Source of the DNA: Pegoplata infirma
Lineage: Eukaryota > Arthropoda > Insecta > Diptera > Anthomyiidae
Direction: 5' to 3'
NCBI GenBank assembly: GCA_963921195.1
Contig: CAWUER010000514.1
Coordinates: 2,790,001 to 2,854,000 of the forward strand
Length of the DNA: 64,000 nucleotides
A program made the translations under genes and the position numbers. Positions 1 through 10,960 of the stretch are shown here, piece by piece. The notes under the pieces were generated by a model. The model was not told the origin of the DNA. It did not search any database and saw only the letters and a program-made list of their open reading frames with translations. The stretch's first letter is position 1, and the number at the start of each line of letters is the position of its first letter.

Positions 1-553
1 GCAATCTCTTTTATTCTATTTAAACTTTATTGAAAAAGATTTAATTTTGTGCAAAGGCATTAGAAATCGATAGAATGGTAACCTTGATATAGCCATTTCA
101 AGTTATTACAAGTAACCCGAAAATATTTTTGAAATGAATGCATAAATATCTGTTAATACTAGTCTGATAGTCTAAAATTTTTTCTGTCATGATAAAGCTA
201 ATATACTTATGCATTCTAGTTTTTATAGAGTCAAAATCGCATCATTATTTACCGAGTTATAGCAATTTAAAAATGAGGGTCTCCAAAAAATCTTAAATAA
301 TGGGTTTCTCATAAAAATGAAAAAAAAAAACTTTGCATAAATGCATATATCTCTGTAAGTACCAGCCCGATTGTCTCACATTTGGTTCCAGAGGAAAGAT
401 AAAGTCTCAATCTTTTATTTTTTTGTTATTTTGACAAAATCGGAGCAATAGTTGCAGAGATACAGCCGTTGAAAGTAAAAGGTCTCCAGACTACGAAAAA
501 TTACAAGTTTATCATTTTTGAAAAAATAAATTTTTTTAAAAATTTAAAATCGA

Positions 554-1104
554 GCAATCTCTTTTATTCTATTTAAACTTTATTGAAAAAGATTTAAATT
601 CGTGCAAAGGCATTTGAAATCGATATAATGGTAACCTTGATATAGCCATTTCAAGTTATTACAAGTAACCCGAAAATATTTTTGATATGAATGCATAAAT
701 ATCTGTTAATACTAGTCCGATAGTCTTAATTTTTTTCTGTCATGATAAAGCTAATATACTTATGCCTTCTAGTTTTTATAGAGTCAAAATCGCATCATTA
801 TTTACCGAGTTATAGCAATTTAAAAATGAGGGTCTCCAAAAAACCTTAAATAATGGGTTTCTCATAAAAATGAAAAAAAAACTTTGCATAAATGCATATA
901 TCTCTGTAAGTACCAGCCCGATTGTCTCACATTTGGTTCCAGAGGAAAGATAAAGTCTCAATCTTTTATTTTTTTGTTATTTTGACAAAATCGGAGCAAT
1001 AGTTGCAGAGATACAGCCGTTGAAAGTAAAAGGTCTCCAGACTACGAAAAATTACAAGTTTATCATTTTTGAAAAAATAAATTTTTTTAAAAATTTAAAA
1101 TCGA
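554..1104 (+). repeat. Representative satellite monomer (551 bp, A type)
   Basis: This is a clean reference copy. Landmarks in order are: gcaatctctt (554), the segment with tcgatataatgg (620), atgcataaatatctgtta (691), tcgcatcatta (790), ggtctccaaaa (831), an A-run (871-880), atgcatatatctctgtaa (892), tcggagcaatag (991), ggtctccagacta (1032) and an A/T-tract block at about 1065-1100. Types differ at fixed sites. A carries tcgatataatgg and tccgatag. B carries gacatgaatg and cggatc. C carries gtgcgaagg and tctgatag. D carries ggcattagaaaacgatag. Copies are nearly identical by eye apart from these sites and a few private changes. Confidence 0.93.
691..1092 (+). repeat. Internal 201-bp tandem duplication within each monomer
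   Basis: Two modules with a period of 201 bp lie side by side in every full monomer. Landmark pairs are atgcataaatatctgtta at 691 and atgcatatatctctgtaa at 892; gtcaaaatcg at 783 and gacaaaatcg at 984; ggtctcc at 831 and 1032. The order is conserved and the spacing is 201 bp for each pair. A third, weaker copy of the core (tcgatataatgg...gatatagcc) lies at 620 and again at 1171, so the full period divides as 170 + 201 + 180 = 551 bp. The modules have diverged strongly, which means the duplication is much older than the spread of the present monomer. Confidence 0.85.
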
Positions 1105-1454
1105 GCAATCTCTTTTATTCTATTTAAACTTTATTGAAAAAGATTTAAATTCGTGCAAAGGCATTTGAAATCGAAATAATGGTAACCTTGATATAGCCAT
1201 TTCAAGTTATTACAAGTAACCCGAAAATATTTTTGACATGAATGCATAAATATCTGTTAATACTAGTCCGATAGTCTTAATTTTTTTCTGTCATGATAAA
1301 GCTAATATACTTATGCCTTCTAGTTTTTATAGAGTCAAAATCGGATCATTATTTACCGAGTTATAGCAATTTAAAAATTAGGGTCTTCAAAAAACCTTAA
1401 ATAATGGGTTTCTCATAAAAATGAAAAAAAAAACTTTGCATAAATGCATATATC

Positions 1455-1944
1455 CCCAGCAAAAATTGGCATTTCTAGTAATGGGTTTTGTAATCCGAAA
1501 CAGATGTTAATAAGTAGTTACTTATTGAATGAAACACTAATTATTTTAACAAGGGCGTGAGACAAAAATAACTAGTGAAGAGTATGGAGATAAATAAGTA
1601 GTTACTGCCTCGGATTACAAATAAGGTGTAAAAACCCATTACCAATAAGAAGAAAAAAAATAATAAGTTAATTAAAACTTTTGAAATTTAACTTGTTTTT
1701 ACTAAAACTTAAAAATTGCGTAATTTTTATTAAGTTTTTAAGTACTTTTTAGGTTAATTGAATTGTAAAGACTAAAAACTGCAAGTGCAAGAAGATATTA
1801 TTACTTAGAGGTGCTTTTTTAAAATATTACTGAGAAGTAGTTACTTTTGGGCTTAAAATAATGTTAATTGTAATAAGTACTCATTATAAATAATGTACTT
1901 GGTAATGATTACTTTTCACAACTCATTACCATGTTTTTGCTGGG
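1455..1944. mobile_element. 490-bp non-autonomous DNA transposon (MITE-like), family unresolved
   Basis: The insert splits a B-type monomer. It has 11-bp perfect terminal inverted repeats, cccagcaaaaa at 1455 and tttttgctggg ending at 1944. Comparison with uninterrupted monomers (atatatctctgtaag) shows a 2-bp target duplication, TC, at 1453-1454 and 1945-1946. It has no coding capacity. Internal structure includes the motif aataagtagttact at 1509 and 1593 with a near copy at 1833, and an 18-bp palindrome at 1509-1526 (AATAAGTA, GT, TACTTATT). An inverted pair built from gtaatgggttt and gtaatccga (1478-1498) faces cggattac and aaacccattac (1610-1642). Such subterminal repeats could be transposase-binding sites, which is inference. 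A TC target duplication excludes ordinary Tc1/mariner (TA) and piggyBac (TTAA). Confidence 0.85.
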
Positions 1945-4900
1945 TCTCTGTAAGTACCAGCCCGATTGTCTCACATTTGGTTCCAGAGGAAAGATAAAGT
2001 CTCAATCTTTTATTTTTTTGTTATTTTGACAAAATCGGAGCAATTGTTCAGAGATACAGCCGTTGAAAGTAAAAGGTCTCCAGACTACGAAAAATTACAA
2101 GTTTATCATTTTTGAAAAAATAAATTTTTTTAAAAATTTAAAATCGAGCAATCTCTTTTATTCTATTTAAACTTTATTGAAAAAGATTTAAATTCGTGCG
2201 AAGGCATTTGAAATCGAAATTATGGTAACCTTGATATAGCCATTTCAAGTTATTACAAGTAACCCGAAAATATTTTTGATATGAATGCATAAATATCTGT
2301 TAATACTAGTCTGATAGTCTTAAATTTTTTCTGTCATGATAAAGCTAATATACTTATGCATTCTAGTTTTTATAGAGTCAAAATCGCATCATTATTTACC
2401 GAGTTATAGCAATTTAAAAATTAGGGTCTCCAAAAAACCTTAAATAATGGGTTTCTCATAAAAATGAAAAAAAAACTTTGCATAAATGCATATATCTCTG
2501 TAAGTACCAGCCCGATTGTCTCACATTTGGTTCCAGAGGAAAGATAAAGTCTCAATCTTTTATTTTTTTGATATTTTTACAAAATCGGAGCAATAGTTGC
2601 AGAGATACAGCCGTTGAAAGTAAAAGGTCTCCAGACTACGAAAAATTACAAGTTTATCATTTTTGAAAAAATAAATTTTTTTAAAAATTTAAAATCGAGC
2701 AATCTCTTTTATTCAATTTAAACTTTATTGAAAAAGATTTAAATTCGTGCAAAGGCATTTGAAATCGATATAATGGTAACCTTGATATAGCCATTTCAAG
2801 TTATTACAAGTAACCCGAAAATATTTTTGATATGAATGCATAAATATCTGTTAATACTAGTCCGATAGTCTTAATTTTTTTCTGTCATGATAAAGCTAAT
2901 ATACTTATGCCTTCTAGTTTTTATAGAGTCAAAATCGGATCATTATTTACCGAGTTATAGCAATTTAAAAATTAGGGTCTCCAAAAAACCTTAAATAATG
3001 GGTTTCTCATAAAAATGAAAAAAAAACTTTGCATAAATGCATATATCTCTGTAAGTACCAGCCCGATTGTCTCACATTTGGTTCCAGAGGAAAGATAAAG
3101 TCTCAATCTTTTATTTTTTTGTTATTTTGACAAAATCGGAGCAATAGTTGCAGAGATACAGCCGTTGAAAGTAAAAGGTCTCCAGACTACGAAAAATTAC
3201 AAGTTTATCATTTTTGAAAAAATAAATTTTTTTAAAAATTTAAAATCGAGCAATCTCTTTTATTCTATTTAAACTTTATTCAAAAAGATTTAAATTCGTG
3301 CAAAGGCATTTGAAATCGATATAATGGTAACCTTGATATAGCCATTTCAAGTTATTACAAGTAACCCGAAAATATTTTTGATATGAATGCATAAATATCT
3401 GTTAATACTAGTCCGATAGTCTTAATTTTTTTCTGTCATGATAAAGCTAATATACTTATGCCTTCTAGTTTTTATAGAGTCAAAATCGCATCATTATTTA
3501 CCGAGTTATAGCAATTTAAAAATGAGGGTCTAAAAAAAACCTTAAATAATGGGTTTCTCATAAAAATGAAAAAAAAACCTTGCATAAATGCATATATCTC
3601 TGTAAGTACCAGCCCGATTGTCTCACATTTGGTTCCAGAGGAAAGATAAAGTCTCAATCTTTTATTTTTTTGTTATTTTGACGAAATCGGAGCAATAGTT
3701 GCAGAGATACAGCCGTTGAAAGTAAAAGGTCTCCAGACTACGAAAAATTACAAGTTTATCATTTTTGAAAAAATAAATTTTTTTAAAAATTTAAAATCGA
3801 GCAATCTCTTTTATTCTATTTAAACTTTATTGAAAAAGATTTAAATTCGTGCAAAGGCATTTGAAATCGAAATAATGGTAACCTTGATATAGCCATTTCA
3901 AGTTATTACAAGTAACCCGAAAATATTTTTGACATGAATGCATAAATATCTGTTAATACTAGTCCGATAGTCTTAATTTTTTTCTGTCATGATAAAGCTA
4001 ATATACTTATGCCTTCTAGTTTTTATAGAGTCAAAATCGGATCATTATTTACCGAGTTATAGCAATTTAAAAATTAGGGTCTCCAAAAAACCTTAAATAA
4101 TGGGTTTCTCATAAAAATGAAAAAAAAAACTTTGCATAAATGCATATATCTCTGTAAGTACCAGCCCGATTGTCTGACATTTGGTTCCAGAGGAAAGATA
4201 AAGTCTCAATCTTTTATTTTTTTGTTATTTTGACAAAATCAGAGCAATAGTTGCAGAGATACAGCCGTTGAAAGTAAAAGGTCTCCAGACTACGAAAAAT
4301 TACAAGTTTATCATTTTTGAAAAAATAAATTTTTTTAAAAATTTAAAATCGAGCAATCTCTTTTATTCTATTTAAACTTTATTGAAAAAGATTTAAATTC
4401 GTGCGAAGGCATTTGAAATCGAAATAATGGTAACCTTGATATAGCCATTTCAAGTTATTACAAGTAACCCGAAAATATTTTTGATATGAATGCATAAATA
4501 TCTGTTAATACTAGTCTGATAGTCTTAAATTTTTTCTGTCATGATAAAGCTAATATACTTATGCATTCTAGTTTTTATAGAGTCAAAATCGCATCATTAT
4601 TTACCGAGTTATAGCAATTTAAAAATTAGGGTCTCCAAAAAACCTTAAATAATGGGTTTCTCATAAAAATGAAAAAAAAAAACTTTGCATAAATGCATAT
4701 ATCTCTGTAAGTACCAGCCCGATTGTCTCACATTTGGTTCCAGAGGAAAGATAAAGTCTCAATCTTTTATTTTTTTGTTATTTTGACAAAATCGGAGCAA
4801 TAGTTGCAGAGATACAGCCGTTGAAAGTAAAAGGTCTCCAGACTACGAAAAATTACAAGTTTATCATTTTTGAAAAAATAAATTTTTTTAAAAATTTAAA

Positions 4901-7099
4901 ATCTATTTTATTCTATTTTATTCTATTTAAACTTTATTGAAAAAGATTTAAATTCGTGCGAAGGCATTTGAAATCGAAATAATGGTAACCTTGATATAGC
5001 CATTTCAAGTTATTACAAGTAACCCGAAAATATTTTTGATATGAATGCATAAATATCTGTTAATACTAGTCTGATAGTCTTAAATTTTTTCTGTCATGAT
5101 AAAGCTAATATACTTATGCATTCTAGTTTTTATAGAGTCAAAATCGCATCATTATTTACCGAGTTATAGCAATTTAAAAATTAGGGTCTCCAAAAAACCT
5201 TAAATAATGGGTTTCTCATAAAAATGAAAAAAAAACTTTGCATAAATGCATATATCTCTGTAAGTACCAGCCCGATTGTCTCACATTTGGTTCCAGAGGA
5301 AAGATAAAGTCTCAATCTTTTATTTTTTTGTTATTTTGACAAAATCGGAGCAATAGTTGCAGAGATAAAGCCGTTGAAAGTAAAAGGTCTCCAGACTACG
5401 AAAAATTACAAGTTTATCATTTTTGAAAAAATAAATTTTTTGAAAAATTTAAAATCGAGCAATCTCTTTTATTCTATTTAAACTTTATTGAAAAAGATTT
5501 AAATTCGTGCAAAGGCATTTGAAATCGATATAATGGTAACCTTGATATAGCCATTTCAAATTATTACAAGTAACCCGAAAATATTTTTGATATGAATGCA
5601 TAAATATCTGTTAATACTATTCCGATAGTCTAATTTTTTTCTGTCATGATAAAGCTAATATACTTATGCCTTCTAGTTTTTATAGAGTCAAAATCGCATC
5701 ATTATTTACCGAGTTATAGCAATTTAAAAATGAGGGTCTCCAAAAAACCTTAAATAATGGGTTTCTCATAAAAATGAAAAAAAAACTTTGCATAAATGCA
5801 TATATCTCTGTAAGTACCAGCCCGATTGTCTCACATTTGGTTTCAGAGGAAAGATAAAGTCTCAATCTTTTATTTTTTTGTTATTTTGACAAAATCGGAG
5901 CAATAGTTGCAGAGATACAGCCGTTGAAAGTAAAAGGTCTCCAGACTACGAAAAATTACAAGTTTATCATTTTTGAAAAAATAAATTTTTTTAAAAATTT
6001 AAAATCGAGCAATCTCTTTTATTCTATTTAAACTTTATTGAAAAAGATTTAAATTTGTGCAAAGGCATTAGAAAACGATAGAATGGTAACCTTGATATAG
6101 CCATTTCAAGTTATTACAAGTAACCCGAAAATATTATTGATATGAATGCATAAATATCTGTTAATACTAGTCTGATAGTCTAAAATTTTTTCTGTCATGA
6201 TAAAGCTAATATACTTATGCATTCTAGTTTTTATAGAGTCAAAATCGCATCATTATTTACCGAGTTATAGCAATTTAAAAATGAGGGTCTCCAAAAAACC
6301 TTAAATAATGGGTTTCTCATAAAAATGAAAAAAAAAACTTTGCATAAATGCATATATCTCTGTAAGTACCAGCCCGATTGTCTCACATTTGGTTCCAGAG
6401 GAAAGATAAAGTCTCAATCTTTTATTTTTTTGTTATTTTGACAAAATCGGAGCAATAGTTGCAGAGATACAGCCGTTGAAAGTAAAAGGTCTCCAGACTA
6501 CGAAAAATTACAAGTTTATCATTTTTGAAAAAATAAATTTTTTTAAAAATTTAAAATCGAGCAATCTCTTTTATTCTATTTAAACTTTATTGAAAAAGAT
6601 TTAAATTCGTGCAAAGGCATTTGAAATCGAAATAATGGTAACCTTGATATAGCCATTTCAAGTTATTACAAGTAACCCGAAAATATTTTTGACATGAATG
6701 CATAAATATCTGTTAATACTAGTCCGATAGTCTTAATTTTTTTCTGTCATGATAAAGCTAATATACTTATGCCTTCTAGTTTTTATAGAGTCAAAATCGG
6801 ATCATTATTTACCGAGTTATAGCAATTTAAAAATTAGGGTCTCCAAAAAACCTTAAATAATGGGTTTCTCATAAAAATGAAAAAAAAACTTTGCATAAAT
6901 GCATATATCTCTGTAAGTACCAGCCCGATTGTCTCACATTTGGTTCCAGAGGAAAGATAAAGTCTCAATCTTTTATTTTTTTGTTATTTTGACAAAATCG
7001 GAGCAATAGTTGCAGAGATACAGCCGTTGAAAGTAAAAGGTCTCCAGACTACGAAAAATTACAAGTTTATCATTTTTGAAAAAATAAATTTTTTTAAAA

Positions 7100-9494
7100 A
7101 TTTAAAATCGAGCAATCTCTTTTATTCTATTTAAACTTTATTGAAAAAGATTTAAATTCGTGCAAAGGCATTTGAAATCGATATAATGGTAACCTTGATA
7201 TAGCCATTTCAAGTTATTACAAGTAACCCGAAAATATTTTTGATATGAATGCATAAATATCTGTTAATACTAGTCCGATAGTCTTAATTTTTTTCTGTCA
7301 TGATAAAGCTAATATACTTATGCCTTCTAGTTTTTATAGAGTCAAAATCGCATCATTATTTACCGAGTTATAGCAATTTAAAAATGAGGGTCTCCAAAAA
7401 ACCTTAAATAATGGGTTTCTCATAAAAATGAAAAAAAAACTTTGCATAAATGCATATATCTCTGTAAGTACCAGCCCGATTGTCTCACATTTGGTTCCAG
7501 AGGAAAGATAAAGTCTCAATCTTTTATTTTTTTGTTATTTTGACAAAATCGGAGCAATAGTTGCAGAGATACAGCCGTTGAAAGTAAAAGGTCTCCAGAC
7601 TACGAAAAATTACAAGTTTATCATTTTTGAAAAAATAAATTTTTTTAAAAATTTAAAATCGAGCAATCTCTTTTATTCTATTTAAACTTTATTGAAAAAG
7701 ATTTAAATTCGTGCAAAGGCATTTGAAATCGATATAATGGTAACCTTGATATAGCCATTTCAAGTTATTACAAGTAACCCGAAAATATTTTTGATATGAA
7801 TGCATAAATATCTGTTAATACTAGTCCGATAGTCTTAATTTTTTTCTGTCATGATAAAGCTAATATACTTATGCCTTCTAGTTTTTATAGAGTCAAAATC
7901 GGATCATTATTTACCGAGTTATAGCAATTTAAAAATGAGGGTCTCCAAAAAACCTTAAATAATGGGTTTCTCATAAAAATGAAAAAAAACTTTGCATAAA
8001 TGCATATATCTCTGTAAGTACCAGCCCGATTGTCTCACATTTGGTTTCAGAGGAAAGATAAAGTCTCAATCTTTTATTTTTTTGTTATTTTGACAAAATC
8101 GGAGCAATAGTTGCAGAGATACAGCCGTTGAAAGTAAAAGGTCTCCAGACTACGAAAAATTACAAGTTTATCATTTTTGAAAAAATAAATTTTTTTAAAA
8201 ATTTAAAATCGAGCAATCTCTTTTATTCTATTTAAACTTTATTGAAAAAGATTTAAATTTGTGCAAAGGCATTAGAAAACGATAGAATGGTAACCTTGAT
8301 ATAGCCATTTCAAGTTATTACAAGTAACCCGAAAATATTTTTGATATGAATGCATAAATATCTGTTAATACTAGTCTGATAGTCTAAAATTTTTTCTGTC
8401 ATGATAAAGCTAATATACTTATGCATTCTAGTTTTTATAGAGTCAAAATCGCATCATTATTTACCAAGTTATAGCAATTTAAAAATGAGGGTCTCCAAAA
8501 AACCTTAAATAATGGGTTTCTCATAAAAATTAAAAAAAAACTTTGCATAAATGCATATATCTCTGTAAGTACCAGCCCGATTGTCTCACATTTGGTTCCA
8601 GAGGAAAGATAAAGTCTCAATCTTTTATTTTTTTGTTATTTTGACAAAATCGGAGCAATAGTTGCAGAGATACAGCCGTTGAAAGTAAAAGGTCTCCAGA
8701 CTACGAAAAATTACAAGTTTATCATTTTTGAAAAAATAAATTTTTTTAAAAATTTAAAATCGAGCAATCTCTTTTATTCTATTTAAACTTTATTGAAAAA
8801 GATTTAAATTCGTGCAAAGGCATTTGAAATCGAAATAATGGTAACCTTGATATAGCCATTTCAAGTTATTACAAGTAACCCGAAAATATTTTTGACATGA
8901 ATGCATAAATATCTGTTAATAAGTACTAGTCCGATAGTCTTAATTTTTTTCTGTCATGATAAAGCTAATATACTTATGCCTTCTAGTTTTTATAGAGTCA
9001 AAATCGGATCATTATTTACCGAGTTATAGCAATTTAAAAATTAGGGTCTCCAAAAAACCTTAAATAATGGGTTTCTCATAAAAATGAAAAAAAAACTTTG
9101 CATAAATGCATATATCTCTGTAAGTACAAGCCCGATTGTCTCACATTTGGTTCCAGAGGAAAGATAAAGTCTCAATCTTTTATTTTTTTGTTATTTTGAC
9201 AAAATCGGAGCAATAGTTGCAGAGATACAGCCGTTGAAAGTAAAAGGTCTCCAGACTACGAAAAATTACAAGTTTATCATTTTTGAAAAAATAAATTTTT
9301 TTAAAAATTTAAAATCGAGCAATCTCTTTTATTCTATTTAAACTTTATTGAAAAAGATTTAAATTCGTGCGAAGGCATTTGAAATCGAAATAATGGTAAC
9401 CTTGATATAGCCATTTCAAGTTATTACAAGTAACCCGAAAATATTTTTGATATGAATGCATAAATATCTGTTAATACTAGTCTGATAGTCTTAA
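7100..9494 (+). repeat. Duplicated satellite block, copy 1 (about 2.4 kb)
   Basis: The block covers an A monomer, an A monomer with an 8-A run and ggtttcag, a D monomer with the private changes ttaccaagtt and aattaaaaaaaaactt, a B monomer with a 4-bp insertion (gttaataagtactag, about 8917) and gtacaagcccg, and the start of a C monomer. All these private changes recur in the same order 3861-3862 bp downstream. Identity ends near 9495, where this copy reads gtcttaaaatt and the other reads gtcttaatttt. The left edge is approximate because monomers are alike there. Confidence 0.85.
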
Positions 9495-10960
9495 AATTTT
9501 TCTGTCATGATAAAGCTAATATACTTATGCATTCTAGTTTTTATAGAGTCAAAATCGGATCATTATTTACCGAGTTATAGCAATTTAAAAATTAGGATCT
9601 CCAAAAAACTTTAAATAATGGGTTTCTCATAAAAATGAAAAAAAAACTTTGCATAAATGCATATATCTCTGTAAGTACCAGCCCGATTGTCTCACATTTG
9701 GTTCCAGAGGAAAGATAAAGTCTCAATCTTTTATTTTTTTGTTATTTTGACAAAATCGGAGCAATAGTTGCAGAGATACAGCCGTTGAAAGTAAAAGGTC
9801 TCCAGACTACGAAAAATTACAAGTTTATCATTTTTGAAAAAATAAATTTTTTTAAAAATTTAAAATCGAGCAATCTCTTTTATTCTATTTAAACTTTATT
9901 GAAAAAGATTTAAATTCGTGCAAAGGCATTTGAAATCGAAATAATGGTAACCTTGATATAGCCATTTCAAGTTATTACAAGTAACCCGAAAATATTTTTG
10001 ACATGAATGCATAAATATCTGTTAATACTAGTCCGATAGTCTTAATTTTTTTCTGTCATGATAAAGCTAATATACTTATGCCTTCTAGTTTTTATAGAGT
10101 CAAAATCGGATCATTATTTACCGAGTTATAGCAATTTAAAAATTAGGGTCTCCAAAAAACCTTAAATAATGGGTTTCTCATAAAAATGAAAAAAAAACTT
10201 TGCATAAATGCATATATCTCTGTAAGTACCAGCCCGATTGTCTCACATTTGGTTCCAGAGGAAAGATAAAGTCTCAATCTTTTATTTTTTTGTTATTTTG
10301 ACAAAATCGGAGCAATAGTTGCAGAGATACAGCCGTTGAAAGTAAAAGGTCTCCAGACTACGAAAAATTACAAGTATATCATTTTTGAAAAAATAATTTT
10401 TTTTAAAAATTTAAAATCGAGCAATCTCTTTTATTCTATTTAAACTTTATTGAAAAAGATTTAAATTCGTGCGAAGGCATTTGAAATCGAAATAATGGTA
10501 ACCTTGATATAGCCATTTCAAGTTATTACAAGTAACCCGAAAATATTTTTGATATGAATGCATAAATATCTGTTAATCCTAGTCTGATAGTCTTAAATTT
10601 TTTCTGTCATGATAAAGCACATATACTTATGCATTCTAGTTTTTATAGAGTCAAAATCGCATCATTATTTACCGAGTTATAGCAATTTAAAAATTAGGGT
10701 CTCCAAAAAACCTTAAATAATGGGTTTCTCATAAAAATGAAAAAAAAAACTTTGCATAAATGCATATATCTCTGTAAGTACCAGCCCGATTGTCTCACAT
10801 TTGGTTCCAGAGGAAAGATAAAGTCTCAATCTTTTATTTTTTTGTTATTTTGACAAAATCGGAGCAATAGTTGCAGAGATACAGCCGTTGAAAGTAAAAG
10901 GTCTCCAGACTACGAAAAATTACAAGTTTATCATTTTTGAAAAAATAAATTTTTTTAAAA

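Larger units (their letters stand above)
1..1454 (+). repeat. 551-bp satellite array, first segment
   Basis: Tandem head-to-tail monomers. The phase used here starts at gcaatctctt, which occurs at 1, 554 and 1105, giving lengths of 553 and 551 bp. The segment holds a D-type monomer (1-553), an A-type monomer (554-1104) and the first part of a B-type monomer that is interrupted by the inserted element at 1455. The sequence is very AT-rich, with A and T tracts, and no convincing coding capacity is seen. The window opens inside the array, so its left edge is not visible. Confidence 0.97.

Noticed and set aside
776..961. Repeated 61-62-residue minus-strand frames (also 3472-3657, 5680-5865, 8435-8620 and many more) as genes
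   Set aside because: They recur at multiples of 551 bp inside the satellite, cross a variable A-run, are broken by a type-specific TAA in about half of the monomers, and show no domain. They are chance frames in repeated DNA.
554..1104. CENP-B box in the satellite
   Set aside because: The nearest match, attcgtgcaaaggcat, fits the first half of the box but lacks the essential CGGG half. A centromeric role cannot be claimed from this.
1455..1944. Solo LTR or SINE for the 490-bp insert
   Set aside because: It has inverted, not LTR-type TG...CA, ends, a 2-bp target duplication, no poly(A) tail and no pol III promoter-like boxes that I could see.
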